The translations under genes and the position numbers were made by a program. A stretch of DNA of 64,000 bases from Cupriavidus oxalaticus. Lineage in GTDB: Bacteria; Pseudomonadota; Gammaproteobacteria; Burkholderiales; Burkholderiaceae. Numbering within the stretch: position 1 is the stretch's first letter; every line of letters starts with the position of its first letter. Positions 50,959 through 60,682 of the stretch are shown here, one piece after another. The notes under the pieces are model-generated. The model was not told the origin of the DNA, did no database searches, and saw only the letters and a list, made by a program, of their open reading frames with translations. The DNA is taken from the NCBI RefSeq assembly GCF_016894385.1, contig NZ_CP069811.1, forward strand, positions 2,022,501 to 2,086,500, in the 5' to 3' direction.

Positions 50959-52365
50959 ATGACCCGCGCCATTGCGCCGATCCTGGCGCTTTCCATCGCC
51001 GTGGCGGGCGCGCCGTGCCATGCAGAGGCGCAGGGCACTGCCCCGCCCTACAATTTCCTGCGCTACAACGAGGACTACCGCTATCTGCAGGATCCGGCGC
51101 GGCGCACCGATGCATGGGACCCCGTCAAATGGATCCCCCTGGGCGAGCCGCACAACTACCTGAGCCTGGGCGGCGAAGTCCGCGAACGCTTCGAACATTA
51201 CTCGGCACCGAACTTCGGCGTGCCGGGCCCTTCGGCGGACGGTTACCTGCTGCACCGCATCCTTTTCCATGCCGACCTGCATGTCGGCGATCTGTTCCGC
51301 GGATTCCTCCAGCTCGGCAACCACTTCGCATTTGGCAAGGACATCGCCACGCCGCCGTACGAAGACCGGCTGGATGTGCAGCAAGCCTTTCTCGACATCC
51401 ATCTGCCAACGACGGCGGATTCGGTTGCCGCTTCCGAGCGCCCGTTCCTGCGCATCGGCCGGCAGGAAATGGCGTTCGGCTCGCAGCGCCTGGTGTCGGT
51501 GCGCGATGCCCCGAACGTCCGGCGTTCCTTTGACGGCGCGCGGCTTTCCGGCAAGGCCGGCGATACGAAGCTGGACATCTTCGCCACACGCACGGTCCTG
51601 TTGAAAGCGGGGAATTTCGATGACCACCCCAACCATGCGCAGGGATTCTGGGGCGTCTACTCGACCTTTCCGAAGAGCGTCGTGCCAGCGTCCGGCGCGG
51701 ATCTCTACTACCTCGGTTTCGAGAACAGCCTCGGACGGTACAGCATCGGCACTGGCGCGGAGCGCCGGCATTCCGTGGGCGGGCGCATCTTCGGCGGCCA
51801 TGGGGCGTGGGACTGGGACTGGGAAGCGCTTGCGCAGTTTGGCAGCTTCGGCCGGCAGGATCTGTTCGCCTGGGGCTTTTCCACCGATACCGGCTATGCC
51901 TTCAAGCTGGCAGGATGGGGAGCGCGCGCGGGGCTGAAGGCCACCGTGGGCAGCGGCGACCGCGATCCCGGCGATGGCAAGCTGGGCACATTCAACGGAC
52001 TGTTCCCGAAGCTCGCGTACTTCAACCAGGCAGGACTGCTCGGCGCATCGAACGTGATGGACCTGCAGCCGTCACTGACGCTGAAGCCCACATCGACGCT
52101 CCGCCTGACGCTGTCCTGGGACTTCATCTGGCGGCAGAGCACGAATGACGCGGTCTATACGGCAGCGGCGGCACCCATCGCCGGCACGGCGGGGCGGCCG
52201 GGGCGCTATACGGGTAGCCAGCTGGCATTCGATGTCGTGTGGCAAATCGACCGGCATATTGCGATCAATGCCGGCATCGTGCATGTGGATGTGGCGCCGG
52301 TGCTGGGCAACACAGGCGGCCACAATACCAACTTCACTTATGTGTCGGCGGCCTATACGTTCTGA
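50959..52365 (+). CDS. Alginate-export-type outer membrane beta-barrel protein
   Basis: A 468-residue exported protein with a signal peptide cleaved near CHAEAQ. It reads as a beta-barrel: alternating aromatic strands, YLSLGGEVRERFEHY, FLRIGRQEMAFGSQRLVSVRDAPNVRRSFDG and a C-terminal FTYVSAAYTF ending in Phe. These blocks match the alginate export (AlgE-like) domain found in many beta-proteobacteria that do not make alginate, where it probably acts as a channel for organic acids. It is not linked to polysaccharide genes here. It starts 195 bp after the SDR gene and a porin gene converges on it. Confidence 0.85.
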   Translation: MTRAIAPILALSIAVAGAPCHAEAQGTAPPYNFLRYNEDYRYLQDPARRTDAWDPVKWIPLGEPHNYLSLGGEVRERFEHYSAPNFGVPGPSADGYLLHRILFHADLHVGDLFRGFLQLGNHFAFGKDIATPPYEDRLDVQQAFLDIHLPTTADSVAASERPFLRIGRQEMAFGSQRLVSVRDAPNVRRSFDGARLSGKAGDTKLDIFATRTVLLKAGNFDDHPNHAQGFWGVYSTFPKSVVPASGADLYYLGFENSLGRYSIGTGAERRHSVGGRIFGGHGAWDWDWEALAQFGSFGRQDLFAWGFSTDTGYAFKLAGWGARAGLKATVGSGDRDPGDGKLGTFNGLFPKLAYFNQAGLLGASNVMDLQPSLTLKPTSTLRLTLSWDFIWRQSTNDAVYTAAAAPIAGTAGRPGRYTGSQLAFDVVWQIDRHIAINAGIVHVDVAPVLGNTGGHNTNFTYVSAAYTF

Positions 52366-52532
52366 CGGCGATGCCCATCCGGCCGCAGCCTGGCACCGGC
52401 GCCGACGGTCGGCACGGTGGCGAACCGCGGCAACGCGGCTTTTTCGGTGGAGATCACACCGGATACCAGGCCGATGGCCGGTGCGATGCAGCAGGGCTGC
52501 TGCGGCCCGGCAAGCCTTTCGCGGACGTGCCG

Positions 52533-53609
52533 CTAGAACTTGTGCCTGATGCCAAGCGCCACCCCAGTCTGGCTGCGCGCGCCGGGAGCAAGGGTCGCCA
52601 GCGCTGCGAAATTCAGGCCGGCATTGCGCACGTATGCCACTGCCCCGTACAGATCCGTGCGCTTCGAAACGGCATAGACACCCTGCAGGACATACTGCCT
52701 GGGGTTGGGCGGGCTGGCGCTGCCGTCCGTGGCTTTGATATCGTCGTAGTAAAAGGCTGCATTCATCTGGAATGCCGGCGTCAGGCGATACCCCACGCCC
52801 GCCCACCACATATCGTCGCGATGCTTCCTCTCCCCGCTCGCTATGGTTTCCTCCGCCCATCGGTATCCCGCCGTCAACCGCCATGCGCCTGGCGCGTAGG
52901 TAGCCGCTACCGCTACCTTGCGCATCCTGCCGGAGCCAGTCGCCGTATCCTGGCCATTGGCCTGGTCATATACCGCAGCCAGCCCGAGATCGCCGCTGAT
53001 ATAGCTGGCGCCGCCTCCCCACGAGGCATTGCCCTGCCAGGATCCGACCTGTTCGCCGAATCCGTAGTGCGCCTGCGCAGCCAAGGGCCCGCGCTCAATG
53101 CGGTACTTGACAGCATTGTCCACGCGCAGCGGGCTCATCAGGAACGGCATCGGCTCATAGGCCCCGGCATAGGTAAGTGGCATGAAAAGCGGAAGCAGAT
53201 CGAACATGCTGGTGTACTGGCGCCCGAACGTAAGCCTGCCAAAGCCCTTCGTGTTCAAGCCCATGAACGCCTGTCGGTTGAACAGACGGCCAGCCTCGCC
53301 CATGGTGCCAGCATCGATATTGAAGCCGCTCTCCAGCGCGAAGACCGCTTGCACGCCCCCGCCGAGATCCTCGACGCCGCGCAGGCCCCAGCGGGATCCG
53401 GCCAGCCCGCCGGAGTTCAACCGCACCCGGGATCCGCCCTCCGACGCTGCACCCGCGGCCGTCCGCAGATGATTGCTGTACTCGAGGAACGTGTCCGCCA
53501 CGCCATACAGCGTGACGCTTGACTGCGCATTCCCCGCCGGCACGACGCCAGCTATCGCAAGCAGGCCGGAAAGGTGGGTAAGGACGGTAACCCGCATGTT
53601 TTTCTTCAT
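52533..53609 (-). CDS. Gram-negative porin (second copy in window)
   Basis: A 358-residue outer-membrane porin. A signal peptide ends near GNAQ, followed by SSVTLYGVADTFLEYSN. Family blocks are AGSRWGLRGVEDLGGGVQAVFALESGF and a GVALGIRHKF end. It is diverged from the porin at 9601-10665 in the loops but has the same frame of strands. It converges with the alginate-export-type gene and lies downstream (same strand) of the Tat amidohydrolase, 239 bp away, in which nothing else was seen; co-expression with that enzyme is possible. Confidence 0.92.
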   Translation of the reverse strand: MKKNMRVTVLTHLSGLLAIAGVVPAGNAQSSVTLYGVADTFLEYSNHLRTAAGAASEGGSRVRLNSGGLAGSRWGLRGVEDLGGGVQAVFALESGFNIDAGTMGEAGRLFNRQAFMGLNTKGFGRLTFGRQYTSMFDLLPLFMPLTYAGAYEPMPFLMSPLRVDNAVKYRIERGPLAAQAHYGFGEQVGSWQGNASWGGGASYISGDLGLAAVYDQANGQDTATGSGRMRKVAVAATYAPGAWRLTAGYRWAEETIASGERKHRDDMWWAGVGYRLTPAFQMNAAFYYDDIKATDGSASPPNPRQYVLQGVYAVSKRTDLYGAVAYVRNAGLNFAALATLAPGARSQTGVALGIRHKF

Positions 53610-53848
53610 GAAGTAACTCCCTGTTCGTTCGCGGCTTCGGGCGTCGGCGCCGTTATTGCAACGGCCGCAGGCAATAAGGTCCCGTGCCGCGCAATTCCAG
53701 ATCGCGCGGCAGCCGAATGGGTGGATGTGAAATTGAGGAGCTTCCCGCTCGGCGTCGTTAGCGCCGCTGCCGTCGCCGGCGCTAGGCCGGCGTCAAGGGC
53801 GCAGGGCTGCCGGAGTTCACCGGGAAACCAGGCGTTGCCGGAAGCGGT

Positions 53849-55438
53849 TCAGGCGGTGAATGTGATGGTCGCCATCTGTCTGGCAAGGCGTTGTTGCGCG
53901 GCGGCCAGCTCCCGCTTCAGCTTGGGCCAGTCCACGCCGAGCATGGTCCCGTTGCGCTTGCGCGCCTTGCCTGCGATCCAGACGCTGTCCACATCCGCAA
54001 GCGAGGCAAAGTTCGCCACGCGATCGGCAAGGCTGCCCTGCATGGCGAAACCGATCCGATCGGTTCGCAGCAGTACAAGATCCGCACGCCTGCCCACGGC
54101 GACAGTGCCGATCTCATCGCCCAGGCGTACCGCCCTCGCACCGAGTGCCGTCGCAAAGTCCAGACTGTCTTGCGATTTGTAGGCGCGTACGATGTCACGC
54201 CCTTCCGGCTCAAGGAACAGGCTGAGGAACGCACCGCGCACGTGCTCGAAAAAGTCCTGCTGCACGACCAGCGGCCCGTCGATGCCGATTCCCGCCGCAA
54301 CGCCCGCATGCCGGGCCCGGCCGTGCGACGACGCCATCATGTGCGGCGTCAGCATGTAAGGAAACTCGCCGACCACCGTGGAACAGAGCATGCCGCCGGT
54401 CTCGCGCAGCAGCCCGAGCTCGTCCGTGGTCAACCGGTTGCCATGCGACGCGTGATAGTCCGGCCCGAGCAGGCCCGCCTCATAGAGGTCCCGGATGCCG
54501 GAATCCCGCTGGCCGATCGTTCCCGGCGCGGTGGGCTTGACCGGCTTGTGCAAGTGTGCGGCGAGCATTCTGACGCCGGTGCCGCGCGCCCGCTCCCATT
54601 CCCTGCGGACCTCCGCCACGGAGCGGCCGATCGCGTTAGACGGTGCCAGGCCAAGCTGCAATGGCGACGTGCCATCCGAAAAGATCTCCTTTTGCAGCCG
54701 TTCAACGGTCTTCCAGCTTTGCTCGGTCGTGGTATTGAGGTCCGCGTGGACGCGTGCCATCGAGACCGTCGATCCCGGCCCGAATGCAACGGCGCGGCCG
54801 AGCTGGTATGTGAACCATCCCGACACGCCCGAATCCCGTACGCCACGGGCCGCGGCCAGCGCCGTCTCTTCGCTGGGCTGCCCGTGGGCAAAATCCAGCA
54901 CGGTCGTCACGCCGGAGTCGATTGCCTGAAGTCCTCCGATCAGTTCCACCAGGTAGTTGTCTTCCGGCGTCATGCACGCCATCATGCGGCGCTGCCACCC
55001 CAGGTAGGCCCGCGAGTAGCCCGACGGATCCATCTTGATCAGCCGGCCGGCATCCACGCATTGCCACAGATGCCGGTGGCCGTCGACCATGCCCGGCATC
55101 AGGATCATGCCGCCCGCGTCGATCGTTTCCGCGTCAGCGGCCGCGATGTTCTTCCCTATCGACGCAATCCGACCGTCGTCGATCAGCACATCGACAGCAT
55201 GCAGCTCACGGAACTGGGCGTCCATGGTGAGCACATCCGCGTTCCGGATCAACGTGCGGCGCGGCGCGGCGCCCGCCGGCATGGCAGCACCGGCAGCCCG
55301 CGGCGCCGGCTGCGCACCGGCCTTGCCGCCCAAGGCTGCGGCAACGATGCCTGCCCCCGACAGGCGCAGGAATGCCTTGCGCGACATGGTCAGCGGCTCA
55401 CGCGCGTCATCCGATATCCCGGTCTTCTTCTCGCTCAC
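53849..55438 (-). CDS. Amidohydrolase family protein with Tat-like signal (paralogue 1)
   Basis: A 529-residue amidohydrolase (cytosine deaminase/TRZ-like). The metal site is MVDGHRHLW, with later His in LAAHLHKP and YHASHGNRL and a terminal Asp region GIGIDGPL. The N-terminus carries SRKAFLRLSGAGIVAAAL, a twin-arginine-like signal with RK in place of RR, so export is likely. GTG 55438 has GGAG upstream; ATG 55387 would keep the signal. It shares long identical stretches with the gene at 56605-58017 (TPEDNYL, ELIGGLQAIDSGVTTV, RDSGIRDLYEAGLLGPDY), so the two are paralogues. Substrate unknown; guanine/triazine/amino-purine deaminases share this fold. Confidence 0.83.
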   Translation of the reverse strand: MSEKKTGISDDAREPLTMSRKAFLRLSGAGIVAAALGGKAGAQPAPRAAGAAMPAGAAPRRTLIRNADVLTMDAQFRELHAVDVLIDDGRIASIGKNIAAADAETIDAGGMILMPGMVDGHRHLWQCVDAGRLIKMDPSGYSRAYLGWQRRMMACMTPEDNYLVELIGGLQAIDSGVTTVLDFAHGQPSEETALAAARGVRDSGVSGWFTYQLGRAVAFGPGSTVSMARVHADLNTTTEQSWKTVERLQKEIFSDGTSPLQLGLAPSNAIGRSVAEVRREWERARGTGVRMLAAHLHKPVKPTAPGTIGQRDSGIRDLYEAGLLGPDYHASHGNRLTTDELGLLRETGGMLCSTVVGEFPYMLTPHMMASSHGRARHAGVAAGIGIDGPLVVQQDFFEHVRGAFLSLFLEPEGRDIVRAYKSQDSLDFATALGARAVRLGDEIGTVAVGRRADLVLLRTDRIGFAMQGSLADRVANFASLADVDSVWIAGKARKRNGTMLGVDWPKLKRELAAAQQRLARQMATITFTA

Positions 55439-55536
55439 GTCTCACTCCATCGTTATCGTGCCGAGGATATTGACAGCGATGCCGCCGCGATTGAACATTC
55501 GTTCCCGAAAGAATAGGTTTCCGGGCGAGAAAAAGT

Positions 55537-56457
55537 ATGGACCGTCTTACAGCGATGAGCGTTTTCTGCAGGGTGGTCGAGCGCGGCAGTTTCACGGTCG
55601 CGGCTGAGCGCCTGGACATGTCGACGGCGTCGGTCAGCAAGTATGTCTCCGCACTGGAGAGCCACATCGGGACGCCGCTGCTGGCCCGCACAACCCGCCG
55701 GATCGTACTGACCGAGGCAGGCAGGAACTACTATGAGAAATGCACGCGTATCCTCGATGAAATCGAGGAAGCCGAGCGCTCGGCCGGCGTGGTGCAGACA
55801 GTCCCGCGTGGCCTGCTCAAGGTCCGCGCGCCGGTATCGCTTGGCAACGCCAGCCTCGGACGCACCGTGGCCGAGTTCACGGCGAGATTCCCGGAGGTCA
55901 GCGTCGAGATGACGCTCAACGACCGCTTCGTCGATCCCGCCGAGGAAGGCGTCGATGTTGCCTTCTACATTGCCACAACCCCGAAGGGTTCGGCCGAAGG
56001 CGCCCACCCCATCGCAACGATGCCACGGCTCCTGGTCGCCGCACCCGGCTACATCAGCCGCCACAGTTCTCCCCTCGATCTCGCCGACCTGGCAAGACAC
56101 AGTTGCCTGGTCTACACGCGCGGCATCGCCCCCAACGAGTGGCGCTTCACCCGGGACGGAGCAGAGCACGCGGTGCATGTCACTGGCGCATTTCGCTGCA
56201 ACAACAGCCTGACGCTGCGGGAAGCCGTGCTCGACGGCGCCGGCATCTGCCTGCTGCCCGCCTTCCTCGTCATCGACGACCTGGCAGCCGGGCGATTGCG
56301 CGCCATCCTGCCGGACTGGTGTCCGCAGGCCAGGACGCTCTATGCCGCCTATCCGCAACCGCGGCGCGCCTCGCCAAAAGTGCGGGAGTTCGTCAGCCTC
56401 GTGTCGCGGCGGTTCGACTTCGGCACATCGCTGCCTTTCAGGACACAAGACGCCTGA
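55537..56457 (+). CDS. LysR family transcriptional regulator
   Basis: A 306-residue LysR protein of the CrgA group. The helix-turn-helix is MSVFCRVVERGSFTVAAERL with STASVSKYVSALESHIG, followed by LARTTRRIVLTEAG. It is divergent from the Tat amidohydrolase gene over 98 bp and lies upstream of the second amidohydrolase gene, so it is placed to control both. An imperfect 18-bp dyad (ATTC...GAAT, 55497-55514) lies in the divergent region. Confidence 0.88.
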   Translation: MDRLTAMSVFCRVVERGSFTVAAERLDMSTASVSKYVSALESHIGTPLLARTTRRIVLTEAGRNYYEKCTRILDEIEEAERSAGVVQTVPRGLLKVRAPVSLGNASLGRTVAEFTARFPEVSVEMTLNDRFVDPAEEGVDVAFYIATTPKGSAEGAHPIATMPRLLVAAPGYISRHSSPLDLADLARHSCLVYTRGIAPNEWRFTRDGAEHAVHVTGAFRCNNSLTLREAVLDGAGICLLPAFLVIDDLAAGRLRAILPDWCPQARTLYAAYPQPRRASPKVREFVSLVSRRFDFGTSLPFRTQDA

Positions 56458-56604
56458 CATCTCTCCCTCCGCGTCTTGCATCGGATCGCCGCATAGCCGC
56501 CGGCGATTCTTTTCCTGCTGGAAAGCCATTGTTTCCTGCGCACCGGTTTATCCGGCGATCCGGGAATGCCAGCATCCAGGCTCCCCTATAGGAGCCAATG
56601 GAAC

Positions 56605-58017
56605 ATGAACAGAACCCTGATCAAGAACGCCGATATCCTGACGATGGATGCCGGACTCGGCGAATTGCGCGCGGACGTGCTGATCGAAGGCGATCGTATC
56701 GCTGCGATCGGCGCGGACCTGCCGGTGCGGGATGCAGAGATCATCGACGCGACCGGCATGATCCTGATGCCCGGGATGATCGACGGGCACCGGCATGTCT
56801 GGGAGATCATCGACATGGGGCGGCTGGTCAAGTCCCGGCCTTCCGAGTACGCCCGGTACTACCAGCAATGGAAGATGCGGACCATCGTCTGCATGACGCC
56901 AGAGGACAATTACCTGGCCGAACTGATCGGCGGCCTCCAGGCGATCGATTCAGGCGTCACCACGGTCTTCGACTTCGCCCATGGGCAGCCCACCGAGGCT
57001 TGCGCCATGAGCGCGGCACAGGGCCTGAAGGACTCTGGCATTGCCGGCTGGTTCGGCTTCCAGCTGGGCGTTTCCTCGTCGTACAAGGCGGGCGACACCG
57101 TGTCGCTGGCCAAGGCCGACGCGGAACGTATTGCCAGGACGACCGAAAGCCACTGGGCAACGGCCGAGCGCCTGCAGCGCGAACTGTTCTCCGACAGTGC
57201 CGCAACGCTGCAGCTGGCGCTCGCCCCCAGCGGCAATGCCGGATCCGCGCTGGAAGACATCCGCAGCGAATGGACCCGCGCGCGCGGCATGGGCGTGGGC
57301 ATGCTTGCCGCGCATATCCACAAGCCCGAGCGCCCCTATCCTGCCGGGGTCATGGGCCACCGCGATTCAGGCATCCGCGATCTCTATGAGGCCGGCCTGC
57401 TCGGTCCCGACTACCAGGCCACCCATGCCAATCGCCTGACGCCTGACGAACTCGCCATGCTGCGCGACACCGGCGGCATGATCTGCGCCACAGCCATGGG
57501 CGAGTTTCCCTATGTCATGTCCGAAAGCAAAGGCCCCTCTGTGCATGGACGCTCGCGCAGCGCCGGAGTGCCCACCAGCATGGGCATCGATATCTCGCTC
57601 GCGCTGCCCGGCGACTATTTCGAGCACGTCAGGGCAACCTACTGGAACCTCTACCTCGACCCTGAATGCCGTGAACAGATGCGCGCATGCACCTCCGAGT
57701 ACATACTCGACTTTGCCACGGCCTACGGTGCGCAAGCGCTTCGGCTTGGCGATACGATCGGCTCGATCCGGGTTGGCAAGCGCGCCGACCTTGTCCTGCT
57801 GAGCACCGAGCGGGTCGGCTTCGGCATGGCGGGAAGCCTGGCGGACCGCGTGGTCACGTTCGCCAGCACGGCTGATGTCGACAGCGTCTGGATCGCCGGC
57901 AAGGCGCGCAAGCGCCACGGCAAGATGCTGGGCGTGGACTGGCGCGCGCTCAAGGCGCAGCTCGTCGAGGCCCAGCAGCGAATCGGCCGCCAGGCAGCCA
58001 CCATCCGCTTTACCTGA
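56605..58017 (+). CDS. Amidohydrolase family protein, cytoplasmic (paralogue 2)
   Basis: A 470-residue amidohydrolase closely related to the gene at 53849-55438 but without signal peptide. Metal ligands are in MIDGHRHVW, LAAHIHKP, YQATHANRL and GIDISLAL. At the last site the usual Asp is followed by ISLA rather than GPLV, a difference between the two copies near the active site. ATG 56605 follows GGAG by ten bases. It precedes a Bug binding-protein gene on the same strand by 96 bp, suggesting uptake and hydrolysis of the same compound. Reaction type (deamination or ring opening) cannot be decided. Confidence 0.85.
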   Translation: MNRTLIKNADILTMDAGLGELRADVLIEGDRIAAIGADLPVRDAEIIDATGMILMPGMIDGHRHVWEIIDMGRLVKSRPSEYARYYQQWKMRTIVCMTPEDNYLAELIGGLQAIDSGVTTVFDFAHGQPTEACAMSAAQGLKDSGIAGWFGFQLGVSSSYKAGDTVSLAKADAERIARTTESHWATAERLQRELFSDSAATLQLALAPSGNAGSALEDIRSEWTRARGMGVGMLAAHIHKPERPYPAGVMGHRDSGIRDLYEAGLLGPDYQATHANRLTPDELAMLRDTGGMICATAMGEFPYVMSESKGPSVHGRSRSAGVPTSMGIDISLALPGDYFEHVRATYWNLYLDPECREQMRACTSEYILDFATAYGAQALRLGDTIGSIRVGKRADLVLLSTERVGFGMAGSLADRVVTFASTADVDSVWIAGKARKRHGKMLGVDWRALKAQLVEAQQRIGRQAATIRFT

Positions 58018-58113
58018 ATAGGGCCCCGCGCCGGCGGCAACACCCGCCCGCTTCGGCATCCCTCGCCAAGCGGGCGCTACGGATCCCCCTCATCGACCAT
58101 CGACAACGCCAAA

Positions 58114-59091
58114 ATGAAAAGACGCCACCTCATTCTTGCCTTCGCCGCCATGCACCTGACGGCAGGAGTTGCCCTGGCCCAGGCACCCGACGCCTGGCCG
58201 GGCAAGCCCATCCGGATCATCCATGGCTTCGCCGCGGGCGGCCCCATCGACAGCTTCGCGCGGCTGCTCGCTGCCCAGTTCCACGAACGCTTCGGCCAGC
58301 CCGCCATCGTCGAGGCAAAGCCCGGTGCAGGCGGCACGATTGCGGCCAGGTACGTGGCGCGCAGCGCTCCGGACGGCTACACGCTCTATCTGATGGCCTC
58401 GGGGCACGCCACCGCTCCCGGACTCTACAAGTCTCTGGGCTATGACCCGGTCAAGGACTTTGCCGTGATCTCCATGGTGGCTCGCAGCCCCTACGCGATC
58501 GTCGCGAACCCGAAGGCGGGGTTCGATACTGTGGGGCAATTGTTCAGCGCGGCAAGGCAGCAACCCGGCAAGGTTGACTACGGCAGCGGCGGCAACGGCA
58601 CCGGCATGCACCTGGCGGCGGCGGTACTGCAGGCAAGAACGGGCGTGCGCCTGAGCCACGTTGCCTACAAGGGAGGCAGTGCAACGGCGCTGGCCGTGGT
58701 CGGCGGAGAAGTCCCGGTGATCTTCACCTCGCTGGCAGGCATGAGCCCCTATATCGACAGCGGCAAGGTCAAGGTGCTGGCCGTTACCACGCGTGAGCGC
58801 TTCCGCCTGTACCCCAACGTTCCGACGATCGCAGAGACCGTGCTCCCCGGCTTCGATGTCACCGCCTGGTATGCCTTCGCGGGCCCGAAAGGCTTGCGTG
58901 CCGACGTCATGGCGAAGCTGGGCGAGATGGTGCGCGTGACCCTGCAGCGCGCCGATGTCGCCGAGTCGCTCCGGATGCAGGCGGCCGAGCCGTGGCACAC
59001 CAGCCACGACACCGCCCAGCGCTTCGTCGCCGAAGAAGTCAGCCAGTGGCGAAAGGTGATTCAGGACGAGAAGCTTTCCGAGATGAACTGA
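58114..59091 (+). CDS. Bug-type (TctC) periplasmic binding protein
   Basis: A 325-residue receptor with a signal peptide cleaved after GVALAQA. Family marks are IRIIHGFAAGGPIDSFARLL, VEAKPGAGGTIAARYVA, APDGYTLYLMASG and VKVLAVTTRERF. It follows the cytoplasmic amidohydrolase gene and probably supplies its substrate through a tripartite transporter encoded elsewhere, or acts as a sensor. A strong hairpin follows the stop. Confidence 0.9.
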   Translation: MKRRHLILAFAAMHLTAGVALAQAPDAWPGKPIRIIHGFAAGGPIDSFARLLAAQFHERFGQPAIVEAKPGAGGTIAARYVARSAPDGYTLYLMASGHATAPGLYKSLGYDPVKDFAVISMVARSPYAIVANPKAGFDTVGQLFSAARQQPGKVDYGSGGNGTGMHLAAAVLQARTGVRLSHVAYKGGSATALAVVGGEVPVIFTSLAGMSPYIDSGKVKVLAVTTRERFRLYPNVPTIAETVLPGFDVTAWYAFAGPKGLRADVMAKLGEMVRVTLQRADVAESLRMQAAEPWHTSHDTAQRFVAEEVSQWRKVIQDEKLSEMN

Positions 59092-59107
59092 ACGGCCAGC
59101 GCCGGAT

Positions 59108-59129
59108 CCGGCGCCTTGCGCGGCGCCGG
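59108..59129 (+). terminator. Hairpin after the Bug gene
   Basis: CCGGCGCC and GGCGCCGG form an 8-bp perfect stem with a 6-base loop; an overlapping 16-bp palindrome (59099-59114) allows an alternative fold. There is no T tract. The remaining 160 bp to the convergent Bug gene show nothing else. Confidence 0.45.
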
Positions 59130-59290
59130 CGACCCCTCGCCTGTGCGCGCCAACACGGCGCGTACTCCCGCTTCCAGTTTCCGGAGCACTCCGCAAGAAA
59201 GCCGGTGGAGCGGAAGCCACACCGGCAAGATGCTGAGTCAGCAGCAATTTGCAGTTCGACAATTGGCAGTTCACCGGCCAATGTCCTTGT

Positions 59291-60250
59291 CTATTGCGCG
59301 CGGATCCCCGCCTTGTCGATCATTTCGCGCCAGAAGATGCCATCTCGCTCCAGGAAAGCGGTGAACTCCTTGAGCCCCATGGTCATCGGCAGGTTGCCCT
59401 GGGCACTGATCTGGCGCTGCACCTGGGGGTCATTCATGGTCTCGGCGAACGCTGCGTTCAGCCGCGCCAGGACCGGCTGCGGCACGCCGGCCGGGGCCAC
59501 CACGCCATACCACGTGAGGATATCGAAACCCGGCACCGTGGCAGCAATCGGCGGCAGGTCGGGCATCTGCGCAATGGGCTTCGGCGTGGACACGGCGATC
59601 GGGCGGACTTTGCCGGTTTCAAGCATGGCGCGGCTGGCACCGAGGCCGGCAAAGGCAAAATCCACCTCGCCGGTCGACAGTGCCACCATGGCTGGCGCTG
59701 CCCCCTTGTAGGCGACGGCCGTGAGGTCAGCACCGGACTTGTACTTGAACCATTCGCTGGTGATCGCCTGCAGGCTGGTCGGGCCCAGTGAGGCGTAGTT
59801 CATGGTGCCCGGGCGCTTGCGGCTGGCGGCGATCAGTTCCGCCAGGCTGGCGCTGGGCGCCTCCCGGGGCACCAGGGCCAGCAGCGGCACGCCCACCAGC
59901 GGCGCTACCGCCACGAATTGCGCGGGCTTGTAGGGCAGCTTCGGGTCCAGCACCCAGTTGACCGAATAGGTGCTGGTGACGAGGCCAATGGTGTAGCCGT
60001 CCGCGGGCGCCCGCGCCACGCTGCCGGTGCCGACCACCTCGCTGGCGCCGGGCTTGTTTTCGATCACGACGGGCTGGCCCAGCACCACCTGCAGCTTCTG
60101 TACGATGGTCCGCGCCACCGCATCGGTGCCGCCGCCGGGCGGATACGGCACCACCAGGCGGATGGGCTTGTTCGGAAAATCCTGCGCCTGTACGGCAACG
60201 CTCCACAACAGGGTGCCCAGCAACGCGGCCAGGACATTTCGTTTGCTCAT
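59291..60250 (-). CDS. Bug-type (TctC) periplasmic binding protein
   Basis: A 319-residue receptor with a signal peptide cleaved near VAVQAQ. It has IRLVVPYPPGGGTDAVARTI, IENKPGASEVVGTGSVAR and APADGYTIGLV. It differs clearly from the convergent Bug protein at 58114. ATG 60250 has GGGAG eight bases upstream; ATG 60265 would place that site inside the gene. Ligand unknown. Its promoter side faces a 430-bp region that contains only a short possible gene. Confidence 0.9.
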   Translation of the reverse strand: MSKRNVLAALLGTLLWSVAVQAQDFPNKPIRLVVPYPPGGGTDAVARTIVQKLQVVLGQPVVIENKPGASEVVGTGSVARAPADGYTIGLVTSTYSVNWVLDPKLPYKPAQFVAVAPLVGVPLLALVPREAPSASLAELIAASRKRPGTMNYASLGPTSLQAITSEWFKYKSGADLTAVAYKGAAPAMVALSTGEVDFAFAGLGASRAMLETGKVRPIAVSTPKPIAQMPDLPPIAATVPGFDILTWYGVVAPAGVPQPVLARLNAAFAETMNDPQVQRQISAQGNLPMTMGLKEFTAFLERDGIFWREMIDKAGIRAQ

Positions 60251-60340
60251 GGTAGATGCTCCCATACTGCTCTCATGTTGAAACCTGCCTGCTCCGGCAG
60301 GTCAGGCCGAACCAACGTCATGACAGCCTCAGCGTGGTGG

Positions 60341-60499
60341 TCAGAGCGAAAACGGCGCAGGCTTTTCCGCATCGACGCCATAGCGTGCCAGCGCCTCTGC
60401 AATGCGGTAGTCAAGCATCGAGCCGGCGTCTTCGGGCTGGTACAGCCGGCCCGGCAGGTAACACGCCCACTCCTGTCGGCGTGCGCGGTAGTTGGGCAT
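60341..60499 (-). CDS. Possible short gene or gene remnant
   Basis: A 52-residue frame below usual length cut-offs: it starts MPNYRARRQEWACYLPG and ends GVDAEKPAPFSL. Its composition (aromatic, charged, helix-forming centre) looks like real protein rather than shadow. No ribosome site precedes the ATG at 60499. A separate ATG at 60526, in another frame and preceded by GGAG, starts MSVTKLASP; joining the two frames would give a natural-looking start. It may be a decayed gene. Not recognised. Confidence 0.35.
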   Translation of the reverse strand: MPNYRARRQEWACYLPGRLYQPEDAGSMLDYRIAEALARYGVDAEKPAPFSL

Positions 60500-60682
60500 G
60501 GGGAGAAGCGAGCTTGGTCACGGACATGGCTCCGAATGGCTTTGCTTCATTCCATTCTATGGAGGGGTCCGCAGCATGAGATGCCGGGTTCGCGGCCGGG
60601 CTGCGCGGATTTCAGCATGGGACACTGCGGAAAGCCGCTTCCACGAACGAGGGTTCCGCGAGTTCGCGCCCCGGAAATCGGA

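Noticed and set aside
54000..55516. Plus-strand frame of 541 codons opposite the Tat amidohydrolase
   Set aside because: No recognisable domain and Arg-rich composition; the minus-strand frame matches the paralogue at 56605 over its whole length.
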